Part shown: one piece after another, positions 1-7,340 of the stretch
Layout of the letters: the number at the start of each line of letters is the position of its first letter
Position numbering within the stretch: the first letter of the stretch is position 1
Origin: UBA6544 sp049601975
Lineage (GTDB): Bacteria > Pseudomonadota > Alphaproteobacteria > UBA8366
Direction: 5' to 3'
NCBI GenBank assembly: GCA_049601975.1
Contig: JBMYRC010000079.1
Coordinates: forward strand, 1 to 18,583
DNA length: 18,583 bases
Made by a program: the position numbers and the translations under genes
Notes under the pieces: model-generated
Databases searched by the model: none
What the model was told of the DNA's origin: nothing
The model's input: only the letters and a program-made list of their open reading frames with translations

Positions 1-961
1 TTTGGGTCTGTTGCGTCGCCCCTTGTGAAAGCGTCTCCCGTCGCGCCTCGATCCCCAGACGCATCAAAAAGTCACCTTGTTCTATTGGGCCGTAGACGGA
101 TGCATTCGAAGCGGCCCGAGCAAGAGCAGTGAAGTCGATATGCGCTGTTACGTCCGCCGTACCGGGCGCATCCAGGACATCCACGGGTTGATGGGCGCGG
201 ATGGCTTGAAGGGTCTCTCCCGGGCTGGTTTCCCCATGACCGTAGTCGATGAACAATGCCGCACCCCCGTCACGGGCGATCCGGTCCGAGACGGTCTTTG
301 CGACGCCGAGCACTGCGGGTGAGATTTCGATCAAACTCTGCGGAGGAGCCGCCATGGCGATAGTTTCCGGCAGCAGCGTGGCCAAGGGTGAGGGTGTCTT
401 GTCGAGAACAAAGATGAATCTGTCGCCGTCATGGCTGACGAGGCGTTCATGCCAGATATCGTCCTGCCTAATGATTTGCCGGATCGGCAGGGCGTCGAGA
501 AATTCGTTCGCGATGAGGAGGCAAGGGCCGTCCGGTAGGCTTTCCAGGCTGTCATGCCAGGTGACGTCATACGCCGCCAGTGACGATTTTTGAACCTCCC
601 GCAAAGCAGGGCTGGCCTCTACGAGATGGATAGTGCTCTGCTCAAGAAACGCAGGTGCTATTCGCAGGGCTCGCAAGGCATCGGCCATCAACGTCCCTCG
701 GCCAGGGCCGAGTTCGACGAGCGAGATGCCGCGAGGCATGCCCATCTGTTGCCAAGTGGCAGCGCACCAAAGACCGATCAGTTCGCCGAACATCTGGCTG
801 ATCTCTGGTGCAGTGATGAAATCGCCGTCGGTGCCAAACGGGTCTTTTCCCGTGTAATAGCCGTGTTCCGGATGAAGGAGTGCGGCGGTCATAAAGTCGG
901 CAATGGTAATCGGTCCTTCCGCCGTGATGCGCCGCTGCAGAATTTTCCCGAGTGGCGTCAC
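1..961 (-). CDS. MidA/NDUFAF7-family SAM-dependent methyltransferase (3' end cut by window edge)
   Basis: The minus strand reads open for 320 codons from a GTG start at 961 to the left edge without a stop, so the C-terminus is missing (family members are usually about 350-370 residues). The N-terminus has the family hallmarks: ITIADFM near residue 18, HPEHGYYT around 36-43, then DPFG..GDFITAPEISQMFGEL. The SAM-binding loop reads VELGPGRGTLMADALRAL (about residues 83-100), and NEFLDALPI and LFIDYGHGE follow further down. The family homologue NDUFAF7 methylates an arginine of a respiratory complex I subunit in mitochondria; the bacterial substrate is less certain. The start lies two bases after the lgt stop, with a GAAGTAAGAG ribosome-binding stretch inside the lgt end, so it is translated in one operon with lgt. 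Confidence 0.93.
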   Translation of the reverse strand, partial: MTPLGKILQRRITAEGPITIADFMTAALLHPEHGYYTGKDPFGTDGDFITAPEISQMFGELIGLWCAATWQQMGMPRGISLVELGPGRGTLMADALRALRIAPAFLEQSTIHLVEASPALREVQKSSLAAYDVTWHDSLESLPDGPCLLIANEFLDALPIRQIIRQDDIWHERLVSHDGDRFIFVLDKTPSPLATLLPETIAMAAPPQSLIEISPAVLGVAKTVSDRIARDGGAALFIDYGHGETSPGETLQAIRAHQPVDVLDAPGTADVTAHIDFTALARAASNASVYGPIEQGDFLMRLGIEARRETLSQGATQQTQ

Positions 962-963
962 TC

Positions 964-1755
964 TTACTTCACCGCTGGGTTTTGCAGCGAACGGCGTACC
1001 ATGTAGAGCCCGAATAATACCATCGGCACTGACAGCCATTGTCCCCAGGTAGTTCCGCCGATCAACAAGCCGATATGGGCGTCCGGCTCACGCACCGTCT
1101 CGACGATAATCCGTGAAAGGCCATACCCAGTGAGGAATGTACCGAATATCATGCCGGGTCGGGTTAGGGCCTGCCATTTTCGGATCAGCAGATAACAGAC
1201 GCTCACCACTAAGAGGCCCTCAAGCATCGCTTCATAGAGCTGGCTTGGATGGCGGGGAACGGGTCCGCCGCGCGGAAAAATGATACCCCACGGCAAGTCC
1301 GTTGCCCGGCCCCAAAGCTCGCCGTTTACAAAATTGGCGATCCGCCCGAAGAATAAACCGATGGGGCCGACAGCGGAGATTAGGTCGAACAGACGAAGAA
1401 TCTCGATCTTTTGCCGCCGCGCAAAGAAAAATGCGCCCGCGATCAATCCCAGCAATCCGCCGTGGAATGACATGCCGCCCTTCCACATCTGCGGTATCTC
1501 CAACGGGTGTTCTAGGAAATAGAGCGGCTGGTAGAAGACGACGTAACCAAGGCGCCCGCCAAGGACGATTCCCAGTGTCGCCCAAACTAGGAAATCGTCG
1601 AGCTGCACTGGCGTCACCGCTTTCGGCGGAAACTTCGTCAGATAAACACAGTAGCGCCAACCCAAAAGGAGCCCCGTGATATAGGCGAGCGCGTACCAGC
1701 GAATGGCGATCGGGCCGATCTGCAAGGCGATGGGATCAATATTTGGAAATTCCAT
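964..1755 (-). CDS. lgt: Prolipoprotein diacylglyceryl transferase Lgt
   Basis: This inner-membrane enzyme moves the diacylglyceryl group of phosphatidylglycerol to the lipobox cysteine of prolipoproteins, the first step of lipoprotein maturation. The 263-residue length is normal. The protein is mostly hydrophobic, consistent with about seven membrane segments. The family signature GRIANFVNGELWG lies at residues 137-149, with Arg138 and Asn141 matching the essential residues of the E. coli enzyme. His98 sits in the SFHGGLLG motif, and Tyr211/Arg215 in GYGLSR correspond to the conserved C-terminal pair. The ATG is seven bases after the hldD stop codon and the methyltransferase follows two bases after the lgt stop, so hldD-lgt-methyltransferase looks like one transcript. 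Confidence 0.97.
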   Translation of the reverse strand: MEFPNIDPIALQIGPIAIRWYALAYITGLLLGWRYCVYLTKFPPKAVTPVQLDDFLVWATLGIVLGGRLGYVVFYQPLYFLEHPLEIPQMWKGGMSFHGGLLGLIAGAFFFARRQKIEILRLFDLISAVGPIGLFFGRIANFVNGELWGRATDLPWGIIFPRGGPVPRHPSQLYEAMLEGLLVVSVCYLLIRKWQALTRPGMIFGTFLTGYGLSRIIVETVREPDAHIGLLIGGTTWGQWLSVPMVLFGLYMVRRSLQNPAVK

Positions 1756-1761
1756 ACCCGT

Positions 1762-2745
1762 TCACCTATACGCGTCGTTGGTCGCAAGAAAACTCCCGAT
1801 ATATTCAGCCACTCCATCTTCAAGCGTGGTGAACGGTCGGTCGTAACCCGCATCTCGCAACCGTTCCATGCGGGCCTCGGTGAAATACTGGTAATGCTCT
1901 CGCAGGCTCTGCGGCGTATCGATGAAATCGATTTTCGGGTCTCGGTCCATGGCGGCGAAACACGCGCGTGCCAGATCGGCGAAACTGCGCGCTTCGCCAG
2001 TGCCACAATTGAAGATGCCCGAGACCGCTGAGTTGGCGTAGAGCCATAGCATGACTTCAACGCAATCGCCGACCCAGATGAAGTCCCGAAGCTGCCCGCC
2101 GTCTTTGTAGTCGGGGTGGTGGGAGCGAAATAGCTGCGCCTGGCCAGTATCCTGTATCTGTTCGTAAAGTTGCACGGCGACGGAGCGTTGTCCGCCTTTA
2201 TGATATTCGTTGGGTCCGTAAACGTTGAAGAATTTCAACCCGGCCCATTGGGGTGGATGGCAGCCCATCCGGGCCATCAGGACAGCGTTGATATCGAACA
2301 GCTGTTTCGATTGGCCATAGCCGTTCAGTGGCATCAAGGAAGCCAAGGCAAAAGGGTCCGGATCGTCATCGAATCCTTTCTCACCGTCGCCATAGGTCGC
2401 CGCCGATGAGGCATAGATAAAACGCGCGTTCTGTGCCGCGCACCAGCGCCAAAGGTCGGTCGAGAGGGTCACATTATTATAAAGAAGGGCGACCGGATCT
2501 CGTTCTGTCGTCGAAGAGATGGCACCGAGGTGAAAGACCGTCTTCGTGGCGGCACCTTCGCCTTTGAGCCATCCGAGGATGTCTTCCGGCGCGACAATGC
2601 CCGCGATGTCATGCTTCGCGAGATTACGTCGTTTTTCGTCACTGTCGACGACATCACAGACATGGACCGGCGAGTCAGTTCGCTTGATGAGCGCCGCCAC
2701 CAAGTTAGAGCCGATGAATCCGGCGCCGCCGGTGACGAGGATCAT
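1762..2745 (-). CDS. hldD: ADP-L-glycero-D-manno-heptose 6-epimerase HldD
   Basis: An NAD(P)-dependent extended SDR that epimerises ADP-D-glycero- to ADP-L-glycero-D-manno-heptose, the last step in making the activated heptose of the LPS inner core. Visible are the Rossmann glycine motif TGGAGFIG (residues 5-12), FHLGAISSTTE around 71-81, the YASSAATYG serine strand at 111-119, and the catalytic Tyr143/Lys147 in NGYGQSK. The motif KFFNVYGPNEYHK is typical of HldD rather than of generic epimerases. The length of 327 residues is slightly above that of E. coli HldD. The gene lies directly upstream of lgt and 81 bases downstream of the cupin gene, from which it is separated by a GC-rich hairpin. 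Confidence 0.95.
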   Translation of the reverse strand: MILVTGGAGFIGSNLVAALIKRTDSPVHVCDVVDSDEKRRNLAKHDIAGIVAPEDILGWLKGEGAATKTVFHLGAISSTTERDPVALLYNNVTLSTDLWRWCAAQNARFIYASSAATYGDGEKGFDDDPDPFALASLMPLNGYGQSKQLFDINAVLMARMGCHPPQWAGLKFFNVYGPNEYHKGGQRSVAVQLYEQIQDTGQAQLFRSHHPDYKDGGQLRDFIWVGDCVEVMLWLYANSAVSGIFNCGTGEARSFADLARACFAAMDRDPKIDFIDTPQSLREHYQYFTEARMERLRDAGYDRPFTTLEDGVAEYIGSFLATNDAYR

Positions 2746-2771
2746 GCCGATTTGGCTTCTGTATCGATCAT

Positions 2772-2793
2772 CCGCCCGTTATAAGCCGGGCGG
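2772..2793. repeat. GC-rich perfect hairpin between the cupin gene and hldD
   Basis: A 7-base arm CCGCCCG (2772-2778) is exactly complementary to CGGGCGG (2787-2793) across an 8-base AT-rich loop. It lies after the cupin stop and about 30 bases before the hldD start. No run of T follows on the minus strand, so it is not a classical intrinsic terminator. It could attenuate readthrough from the cupin gene or belong to the hldD leader. Confidence 0.4.
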
Positions 2794-2826
2794 CGCGCCA
2801 ACTACAAGCGCCGCTGGTCGTTGTCG

Positions 2827-3399
2827 TCAGGCGGCTTTCTTTTTCGGTTTCACCGCGCCCGCTTTTGCGACCACATAGGTACTCTCGTCGACATTATAGT
2901 AATGCCGGTTCGCCGCGTAATCACCGCCGACGATGGTCAGGATAAAGGTTTCCTCGTCGAGGGCGGTGAAGCTGTGGATCTCGGCGGGTGGGATCACCAT
3001 CGCCAATTCCATCGGATTGAAGGTTTTATCCTCAATGCATTTGAGTTCCGCGTGGCCGTCCCGGCTGCCATCGTCCGTCCGGTCGTAGACTGCATGATGA
3101 AGACTGCCCTTCAGAATGATCAGTGCTTCCCAGATGCCATGATCGTGCGGCGGCACGACCATGTCTTTCGGTAGTTGGTCGAGCGTGATCGAAAGTTCGC
3201 CATCGTAATAAATGTATTTCGAATTATCGATGTGATTGGCGGGCCGCTTGGTGCCGAGTTCGAACAGGTCCGGGCGTGAGATGAAGGGCCGTGCGGCCTC
3301 CAGCAATCCGGTCCGCAATCCTTCCAGATTGTCTTTGTTATCGGCAATCGCCTGGCGGACCGCGTCGGCGCATTCCCGGATCGAGCACAAGTCGGACAT
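2827..3399 (-). CDS. Cupin-fold protein, predicted metal-dependent (cysteine-dioxygenase-like)
   Basis: This 190-residue protein carries one double-stranded beta-helix (cupin) domain. Cupin motif 1 is textbook: PPHDHGIWEALIILKG, giving His85, His87, Glu91 and Gly98 with the canonical HxH-x3-E-x6-G spacing. Motif 2 is recognisable as IPPAEIHSF with His142. Three His and one Glu would bind a divalent metal, usually iron. The spacing resembles cysteine-dioxygenase-like or 'double-stranded beta-helix' enzymes, but no substrate can be read from sequence. The C-terminus is basic (PKKKAA). The start is supported by a strong AGGGGAG ribosome-binding site (complement of about 3405-3413). An AATGT/ACATT palindrome sits just upstream, so regulation together with the divergent SDR gene is plausible. 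Confidence 0.8.
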   Translation of the reverse strand: MSDLCSIRECADAVRQAIADNKDNLEGLRTGLLEAARPFISRPDLFELGTKRPANHIDNSKYIYYDGELSITLDQLPKDMVVPPHDHGIWEALIILKGSLHHAVYDRTDDGSRDGHAELKCIEDKTFNPMELAMVIPPAEIHSFTALDEETFILTIVGGDYAANRHYYNVDESTYVVAKAGAVKPKKKAA

Positions 3400-3411
3400 C
3401 GTCCATCTCCC

Positions 3412-3455
3412 CTAATGTCACATTCTAATGTTAGTCAGTGATATACATCCAATGT
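3412..3455. promoter_or_regulatory. Candidate operator cluster between divergent cupin and SDR genes
   Basis: CTAATGT occurs twice as a 13-base-spaced direct repeat (3412-3418 and 3425-3431). Within the cluster AATGTCACATT (3414-3424) is a perfect inverted repeat about a central C, and ACATCCAATGT (3445-3455) is a second ACAT/ATGT inverted repeat. The cluster lies between the start of the minus-strand cupin gene and the functional start of the plus-strand SDR gene. That is where a shared repressor would bind. No regulator gene is adjacent, so the binding protein is unknown. Confidence 0.4.
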
Positions 3456-4334
3456 GGCGGCGAAAAAGGCAGGGGGCTTGGTAGCGGCCCACCGCCGCCA
3501 ATATCTCTTGCAAACATCATCATTCGAACGGGAGTAAAGACCATCGAACTCTATCTGAAAAATAAATCCGTCTTGGTGACCGGCGGCAACCGAGGCATCG
3601 GGTTGGCGATTGCCTTGGGCTTTGCGGACGAAGGCGCGAACGTGGCGATTTGCGGCCGCGACCAAGGGGCATTGGAATCGGCTAAAGGGCAAATAACCGC
3701 GCTCGGCGTGAAGGCGCACGCCATTGCGGCTGATCTGTTCACTGCGGAAGGCTGCACTCAGGCCATTGAGGAGACCGCGTCCACTTTAGGCGGCCTCGAT
3801 ATCTTGGTCAGCAATGCTTCGACGAATATTGGCGGCACTTTGGAGACACTATCGGACGAGCAAGCGCTCGAACGGGTCATGGGGAAAACCTTGGCGGCAA
3901 TGCGGTTGTCTCGCGCGTCCTTACCGCATTTGCGGAAGGCCGGCGGCGGCCGAATCATTTGCATTGGTGGGACGGCGGCGCGAACGCCGGCGAAGACCTC
4001 TTTGCCGAGCGGTCTTGGTAATTCCGCGCTGGTCAATTTCGTCAAGCATTTCAGTAACGATGTTGGGCCTGAGGGAATCACCGTGAACGTGGTGCATCCG
4101 CCTTTCACCAAGACGGACCGTTATCCGGCGCGTCTGCAAGCGCGGGCCGAGCAGCTCGGCGTCAGTCTCGAGGAAGCCGAAGCGGATTTTGCGTCAAACT
4201 TCCCGATCGGCCGCATTGTCGAGCCGTCGGATATCGCGCCGATGGTGCTGTTCCTGGCCTCGCCTGGTGCGTCCGCGGTGACGGGGCAAGCCATTGCGGT
4301 AGACGGTGGGTCGACCCAATCGGTGACTTACTAA
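3438..4334 (+). CDS. SDR-family (short-chain dehydrogenase-like) protein; true start probably ATC at 3543
   Basis: A classical-size SDR. The cofactor motif VTGGNRGIG, the strand-4 motif LVSNASTN (NNAG equivalent), the GPEGITVNVVHPPFTKTD segment after the active site and the C-terminal VTGQAIAVDGG are all present. The only standard start in frame is GTG at 3438, which adds 35 low-complexity residues, has no ribosome-binding site and overlaps the operator-like region. Family alignment puts the start at IELYLKNKSVLVTGG, whose first codon is ATC at 3543. A GGAG lies at 3531-3534, eight bases upstream, so initiation at ATC (263 residues), or a sequencing change from ATG, is more likely. The usual Tyr-x3-Lys is absent: the corresponding stretch reads SGLGNSALVNF. 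NAD(P)-binding is likely, but ordinary SDR catalysis is doubtful. Confidence 0.8.
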   Translation: MIYIQCGGEKGRGLGSGPPPPISLANIIIRTGVKTIELYLKNKSVLVTGGNRGIGLAIALGFADEGANVAICGRDQGALESAKGQITALGVKAHAIAADLFTAEGCTQAIEETASTLGGLDILVSNASTNIGGTLETLSDEQALERVMGKTLAAMRLSRASLPHLRKAGGGRIICIGGTAARTPAKTSLPSGLGNSALVNFVKHFSNDVGPEGITVNVVHPPFTKTDRYPARLQARAEQLGVSLEEAEADFASNFPIGRIVEPSDIAPMVLFLASPGASAVTGQAIAVDGGSTQSVTY

Positions 4335-4335
4335 A

Positions 4336-4358
4336 CGCCGGCTGAACCCCGGCGCCGG
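4336..4358 (+). terminator. Weak hairpin after the SDR gene
   Basis: CGCCGG (4336-4341) pairs with CCGGCG (4349-4354) just after the SDR stop codon. An overlapping self-complementary CCGGCGCCGG covers 4349-4358. No T-tract follows, so this is only a possible terminator. Confidence 0.25.
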
Positions 4359-4428
4359 TTGCACGACAAACCTGCCGTCTCTATATGAGATATGTCGGGC
4401 GTTGAGCCCGTGCTTTGGGAGATCGCTC

Positions 4429-4734
4429 ATGCAGTCGCAAAATCGCCTATTCGACGATCTGGCCCGTGTCGCTTCTGGTGCCGCCGGGGCGCTTGCCGGC
4501 GTGCGTACCGAAATGGAAGACGCTTTCCGCCAGAAATTAGAGCGCTATCTGGCCGAAGCCGATATGGTGCCACGCGATGAGTTCGACGCGATCAAGGCGG
4601 TCGCCGTGAAGGCACGCGAAGCGCAAGAGGTGCTCGAGGCCCGGGTTGCAGCGTTAGAGGCGCAAATCGCCGCACTCCAGAAGCCGGCTCCGCGTAGTCC
4701 GCGCAAAAAAGCCGCTCCGAAAACATCCGATTAA
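4429..4734 (+). CDS. BMFP-domain protein, UbiK-family accessory factor
   Basis: A 101-residue, largely helical protein starting MQSQNRLFDDLARVASGAAG, the characteristic beginning of the BMFP/YqiC family. The middle (VPRDEFDAIKAVAVKARE) and the heptad-like segment LEARVAALEAQIAAL form the usual C-terminal coiled coil. The last 15 residues are a basic Pro/Lys/Arg-rich tail. E. coli UbiK is a trimeric membrane-associated factor that helps the late ubiquinone-biosynthesis complex; alphaproteobacterial relatives are assigned by homology only. The ATG at 4429 is chosen because GGGAGA (4417-4422) is correctly spaced and the family begins exactly there; an in-frame TTG at 4402 has no such site. Confidence 0.85.
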   Translation: MQSQNRLFDDLARVASGAAGALAGVRTEMEDAFRQKLERYLAEADMVPRDEFDAIKAVAVKAREAQEVLEARVAALEAQIAALQKPAPRSPRKKAAPKTSD

Positions 4735-4978
4735 GAGCAAATTCGGGCCCATATTCTCGATTTTGCAAAATTATCTGATGGGCGGAGTTTTATCCTCTTG
4801 CTTACGCGGACCCTCTTCTGGCAATCTAAATCTTGTGGTTGAGCAAGGTCGCTTTCCACTAGATATCGGGGTTTGACGGAAAATTTGGGTTATTGAACCC
4901 GTCTGCTCCTGGTGCAAGCCGGTACCGAAATCGCGGTTGATCGCGCGAATTTGGCAAAATAGGGGGAGATTTGAATCC
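4735..4978 (+). other. Intergenic region between the UbiK-like and YbjN-domain genes
   Basis: No gene is supported in these 244 bases. A GCCCAT (4747-4752) / ATGGGC (4778-4783) inverted repeat encloses a second small palindrome ATTTTGCAAAAT (4760-4771), possibly a terminator-like structure for the UbiK-like gene. GGGTT-ATTG-AACCC (4887-4900) forms a small hairpin. The region is AT-richer than its neighbours, as expected for a promoter of the ybjN-proC group, but I cannot assign -35/-10 boxes with confidence. Confidence 0.4.
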
Positions 4979-5482
4979 ATGACGATTGCACCGATCGAAT
5001 TAGACGTTGCCGTCAACAATCCCTTGGACATCCTGGAAGAGTTGGTCTCCGCTCACGAGTGGCCATTTGATCGCTCCAGTCCCGATGAAATGGTGGTCGA
5101 AGCGACTGGCCGGTGGTGCGATTACCGGATGTTCTTCGTTTGGCGGGAAGACGTACACGCCTTGTATTTCACTTGTGCGTTCGACATGCGAATTCCGGCA
5201 AATCGCCGCAGTGAAATTACCGATTTGCTCGCGCTGGTGAATGAAAAATTGTGGCTGGGCCATTTCGACCTATGCTCTGACGACAATTTGCCGATGTTCC
5301 GCCATACCTTGCTGACGCGAGGGTGGCAGCGGTTGAGCGTCGAACAGTTGGAAGACCTTGTCGACATTGCGCTCTGCGAATGTGAACGGTTTTATCCTGC
5401 ATTTCAGTTCGTGATTTGGGCAGGCCATGCGCCGCATGACGCGATGTCGATGGCGATCATGGATACGGTAGGCGAGGCGTAA
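4979..5482 (+). CDS. YbjN domain-containing protein
   Basis: A 167-residue soluble protein with the alternating hydrophobic pattern of the YbjN/type III chaperone-like alpha-beta fold. Supporting segments are NPLDILEELVSAHEWPFDR, the strand-rich WCDYRMFFVWREDVHALYFTCAFDM, and ALVNEKLWLGHFDLCSDDNLPMFRHTL, which alphaproteobacterial YbjN-domain proteins share. The biochemical function is unknown; E. coli YbjN has been linked to stress responses and motility. The start is fixed by GGGGGAGA at 4962-4969. proC begins seven bases after its stop, and a YbjN-proC pairing is common in alphaproteobacteria, so the two are very likely cotranscribed. Confidence 0.85.
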   Translation: MTIAPIELDVAVNNPLDILEELVSAHEWPFDRSSPDEMVVEATGRWCDYRMFFVWREDVHALYFTCAFDMRIPANRRSEITDLLALVNEKLWLGHFDLCSDDNLPMFRHTLLTRGWQRLSVEQLEDLVDIALCECERFYPAFQFVIWAGHAPHDAMSMAIMDTVGEA

Positions 5483-5489
5483 GACAAAG

Positions 5490-6314
5490 ATGAGTGATAA
5501 ATTGACGCGGCCGCTGCTGTTGGCCGGATGTGGAAAGATGGGCAGCGCGATGCTGTCGGGCTGGTTGGAGAGCGGCATCGTCGGTGGTGGCGTCGTTGCC
5601 GTCGAACCGATGGGTGTCCCAAGTGAATTCGCGAACGCCGGTAATGTGCAAGTTATCGCGTCTGCTGACGAATTGGCGGCGGATTTCGACCCCGAAGTTG
5701 TGGTGTTTGCGGTGAAGCCGCAGCAAATGGACGCGGTGGCGCCTGCCTACAAACGGTTCGCGGGTGGCGATACTGCGTTCTTGTCCATCGCCGCTGGAAA
5801 AAACATCGACTATTTTACATTGCAATTGGGGAGCGATGCCGCCATCGTTCGGGCGATGCCGAACACGCCGGCGGCTATTGGCCAAGGAATCACTGTGTGT
5901 TGCAGCAACGCAGTGACTAGCGCGGCGCAGCGAGAATTGTGTCGGCTGCTTCTAGCGGCGACCGGAGAGGCCGTCGTGGTTGATGACGAGGAATTGATCG
6001 ATGCGGTCACTGCCGTCTCGGGTGGCGGCCCCGCCTATGTCTTTCTGTTGATCGAATGCCTCGCGGAAGCCGGTGTCGAAGCGGGGCTGCCACGGGAATT
6101 GTCGGATCGTTTGGCACTACTCACTGTCGCGGGCTCTGGGCAGCTCGCGCTCGCCAGTGACGAGCCGCCCGGGACCTTGCGTGAGAACGTCACCAGCCCG
6201 GGTGGGACGACCTTGGAGGCTCTGAAGATACTGATGGCGGGCGACGGTTTTCAACCGTTGATGACGCGGGCTATCGCCGCCGCTACCGAACGCAGCCGCG
6301 AACTCGCGGGTTAA
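5490..6314 (+). CDS. proC: Pyrroline-5-carboxylate reductase ProC
   Basis: Catalyses the last step of proline synthesis, NAD(P)H-dependent reduction of 1-pyrroline-5-carboxylate, in the cytoplasm. The 274-residue length matches the family. The N-terminal dinucleotide-binding motif is AGCGKMGSAML (Gly13, Gly15, Gly18). VFAVKPQQMD and the strongly conserved IVRAMPNTPAAIGQG follow, then AVSGGGPAYVFLLIE in the dimer/active-site region. The C-terminal signature LRENVTSPGGTTLEALKIL is complete. It lies between the YbjN-domain gene and a TetR/COQ9-like gene on the same strand. Confidence 0.97.
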   Translation: MSDKLTRPLLLAGCGKMGSAMLSGWLESGIVGGGVVAVEPMGVPSEFANAGNVQVIASADELAADFDPEVVVFAVKPQQMDAVAPAYKRFAGGDTAFLSIAAGKNIDYFTLQLGSDAAIVRAMPNTPAAIGQGITVCCSNAVTSAAQRELCRLLLAATGEAVVVDDEELIDAVTAVSGGGPAYVFLLIECLAEAGVEAGLPRELSDRLALLTVAGSGQLALASDEPPGTLRENVTSPGGTTLEALKILMAGDGFQPLMTRAIAAATERSRELAG

Positions 6315-6361
6315 AACCTTCGCATTGCGCTGATGCGCCAAAATTGGATAATAGCGGCGCT

Positions 6362-6970
6362 ATGAATACGTCACCTGAAAATCCGCGTGCGGCAGTCGTC
6401 GCCGCATCATTGGAAATTGCGGCGGCAGGTGGGTGGCGCGTCGCGTCTCTGGGCGATATCGCGGAAGCATCCGGCATGCCGTTGGATGAACTTTGTCGCT
6501 ACTACTCAGACAAAAATTCGATTCTCGCTACCTTCATCACCGATATTGATGAGGAGGTCTTGTCACAGGATCTTGGGTTCGAGGAAGAGGATACGCCGCG
6601 CGACCGCCTGTTTGAGGTCCTGATGGGCCGTTTCGATGCTCTTGGCCCGCACCGATCGGCGGTTGGTGCACTGTTCGGCGACATTGCCAGTGATCCAATA
6701 TCGCTTTTCAAATTGAGATCAACGGTTCTGGGTACGAGTGGCCCGTTGCTCGAGGCGGCGGGGATTTCAGAGACTGGTCCCTTTGGTTGCTTGCGATCAA
6801 AAGGTTTGTTGGTTGTATGGTTGGCGACATTGAAGGTCTGGCTTGAGGACGATAGCCCTGACTTGGCGCCGACAATGGCGGCCCTGGATCGTAATTTGCG
6901 GCGCGCGGAATTTGCTGTAATGGGATTGGATCGATTGTCGCCGTTAGGGCGGAGAGCTGCGGGAGTATAG
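6362..6970 (+). CDS. TetR-like helix-turn-helix protein with COQ9-like C-terminal part
   Basis: A protein of 202 residues from the ATG at 6362 (an in-frame TTG at 6344 is the alternative; neither has a strong ribosome-binding site). Residues about 25-55 (RVASLGDIAEASGMPLDEL followed by YYSDKNSILATFI) form a TetR-type helix-turn-helix. The C-terminal region, including WLATLKVWLEDDSPDLAPTMAALDRNLRRAE, recalls the terminal helices of COQ9, a lipid-binding ubiquinone-biosynthesis protein that itself has a TetR fold. It may therefore be a regulator or a COQ9-like non-DNA-binding protein. It is followed immediately by csaA (two bases between stop and start), implying translational coupling. The exact function is unknown. 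Confidence 0.75.
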   Translation: MNTSPENPRAAVVAASLEIAAAGGWRVASLGDIAEASGMPLDELCRYYSDKNSILATFITDIDEEVLSQDLGFEEEDTPRDRLFEVLMGRFDALGPHRSAVGALFGDIASDPISLFKLRSTVLGTSGPLLEAAGISETGPFGCLRSKGLLVVWLATLKVWLEDDSPDLAPTMAALDRNLRRAEFAVMGLDRLSPLGRRAAGV

Positions 6971-6972
6971 AT

Positions 6973-7335
6973 ATGACAGGGACGGAGTTTATGGAATCTG
7001 AGCCAATCGAATTTGGAGATTTCACTCGCGTGGATATGCGCGTTGGAACGGTGATTCGTGCTGAGCCCTATCCCGAGGCACGCAAACCGGCAATTAAGGT
7101 CTGGGTCGATTTCGGCACGGATATTGGCGAACGCAAGACGTCGGCGCAGTTGACCGGTCACTATACACCGGAGACCTTGGTCGGACGGCAGGTCGCGGCC
7201 GTGGTGAATTTTCCGGCCAAGCAAATCGGCAAGTTCATGTCTGAGATTTTGGTTCTTGGGTTTCCGGATGCAGATGGAGAAGTCGTGCTCGTGACGCCGG
7301 ATCAACCCATTCCCAATGGCGGGCGATTATTCTAG
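6973..7335 (+). CDS. csaA: CsaA-type tRNA-binding/chaperone-like protein
   Basis: A 120-residue protein made of one OB-fold tRNA-binding domain of the EMAPII/MetRS-C type. Diagnostic segments are FTRVDMRVGTVIRAEPYPEARKPA, KTSAQLTGHYTPETLVGRQV and VVNFPAKQIGKFMSEILVLGF, which are near-signature for CsaA. In Bacillus, CsaA is described as a secretion-related chaperone and binds tRNA; its role here is unknown. The ATG at 6973 has GGGAG at 6961-6965 and is preferred over the in-frame ATG at 6991, whose GGAG is only three bases away. The gene ends five bases before the convergent histidine-kinase stop. Confidence 0.9.
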   Translation: MTGTEFMESEPIEFGDFTRVDMRVGTVIRAEPYPEARKPAIKVWVDFGTDIGERKTSAQLTGHYTPETLVGRQVAAVVNFPAKQIGKFMSEILVLGFPDADGEVVLVTPDQPIPNGGRLF

Positions 7336-7340
7336 ACGGT

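Noticed and set aside
249..1006. Plus-strand ORFs between 249 and 1006
   Set aside because: They are antisense to a complete, motif-rich methyltransferase reading frame and show no protein-family pattern.
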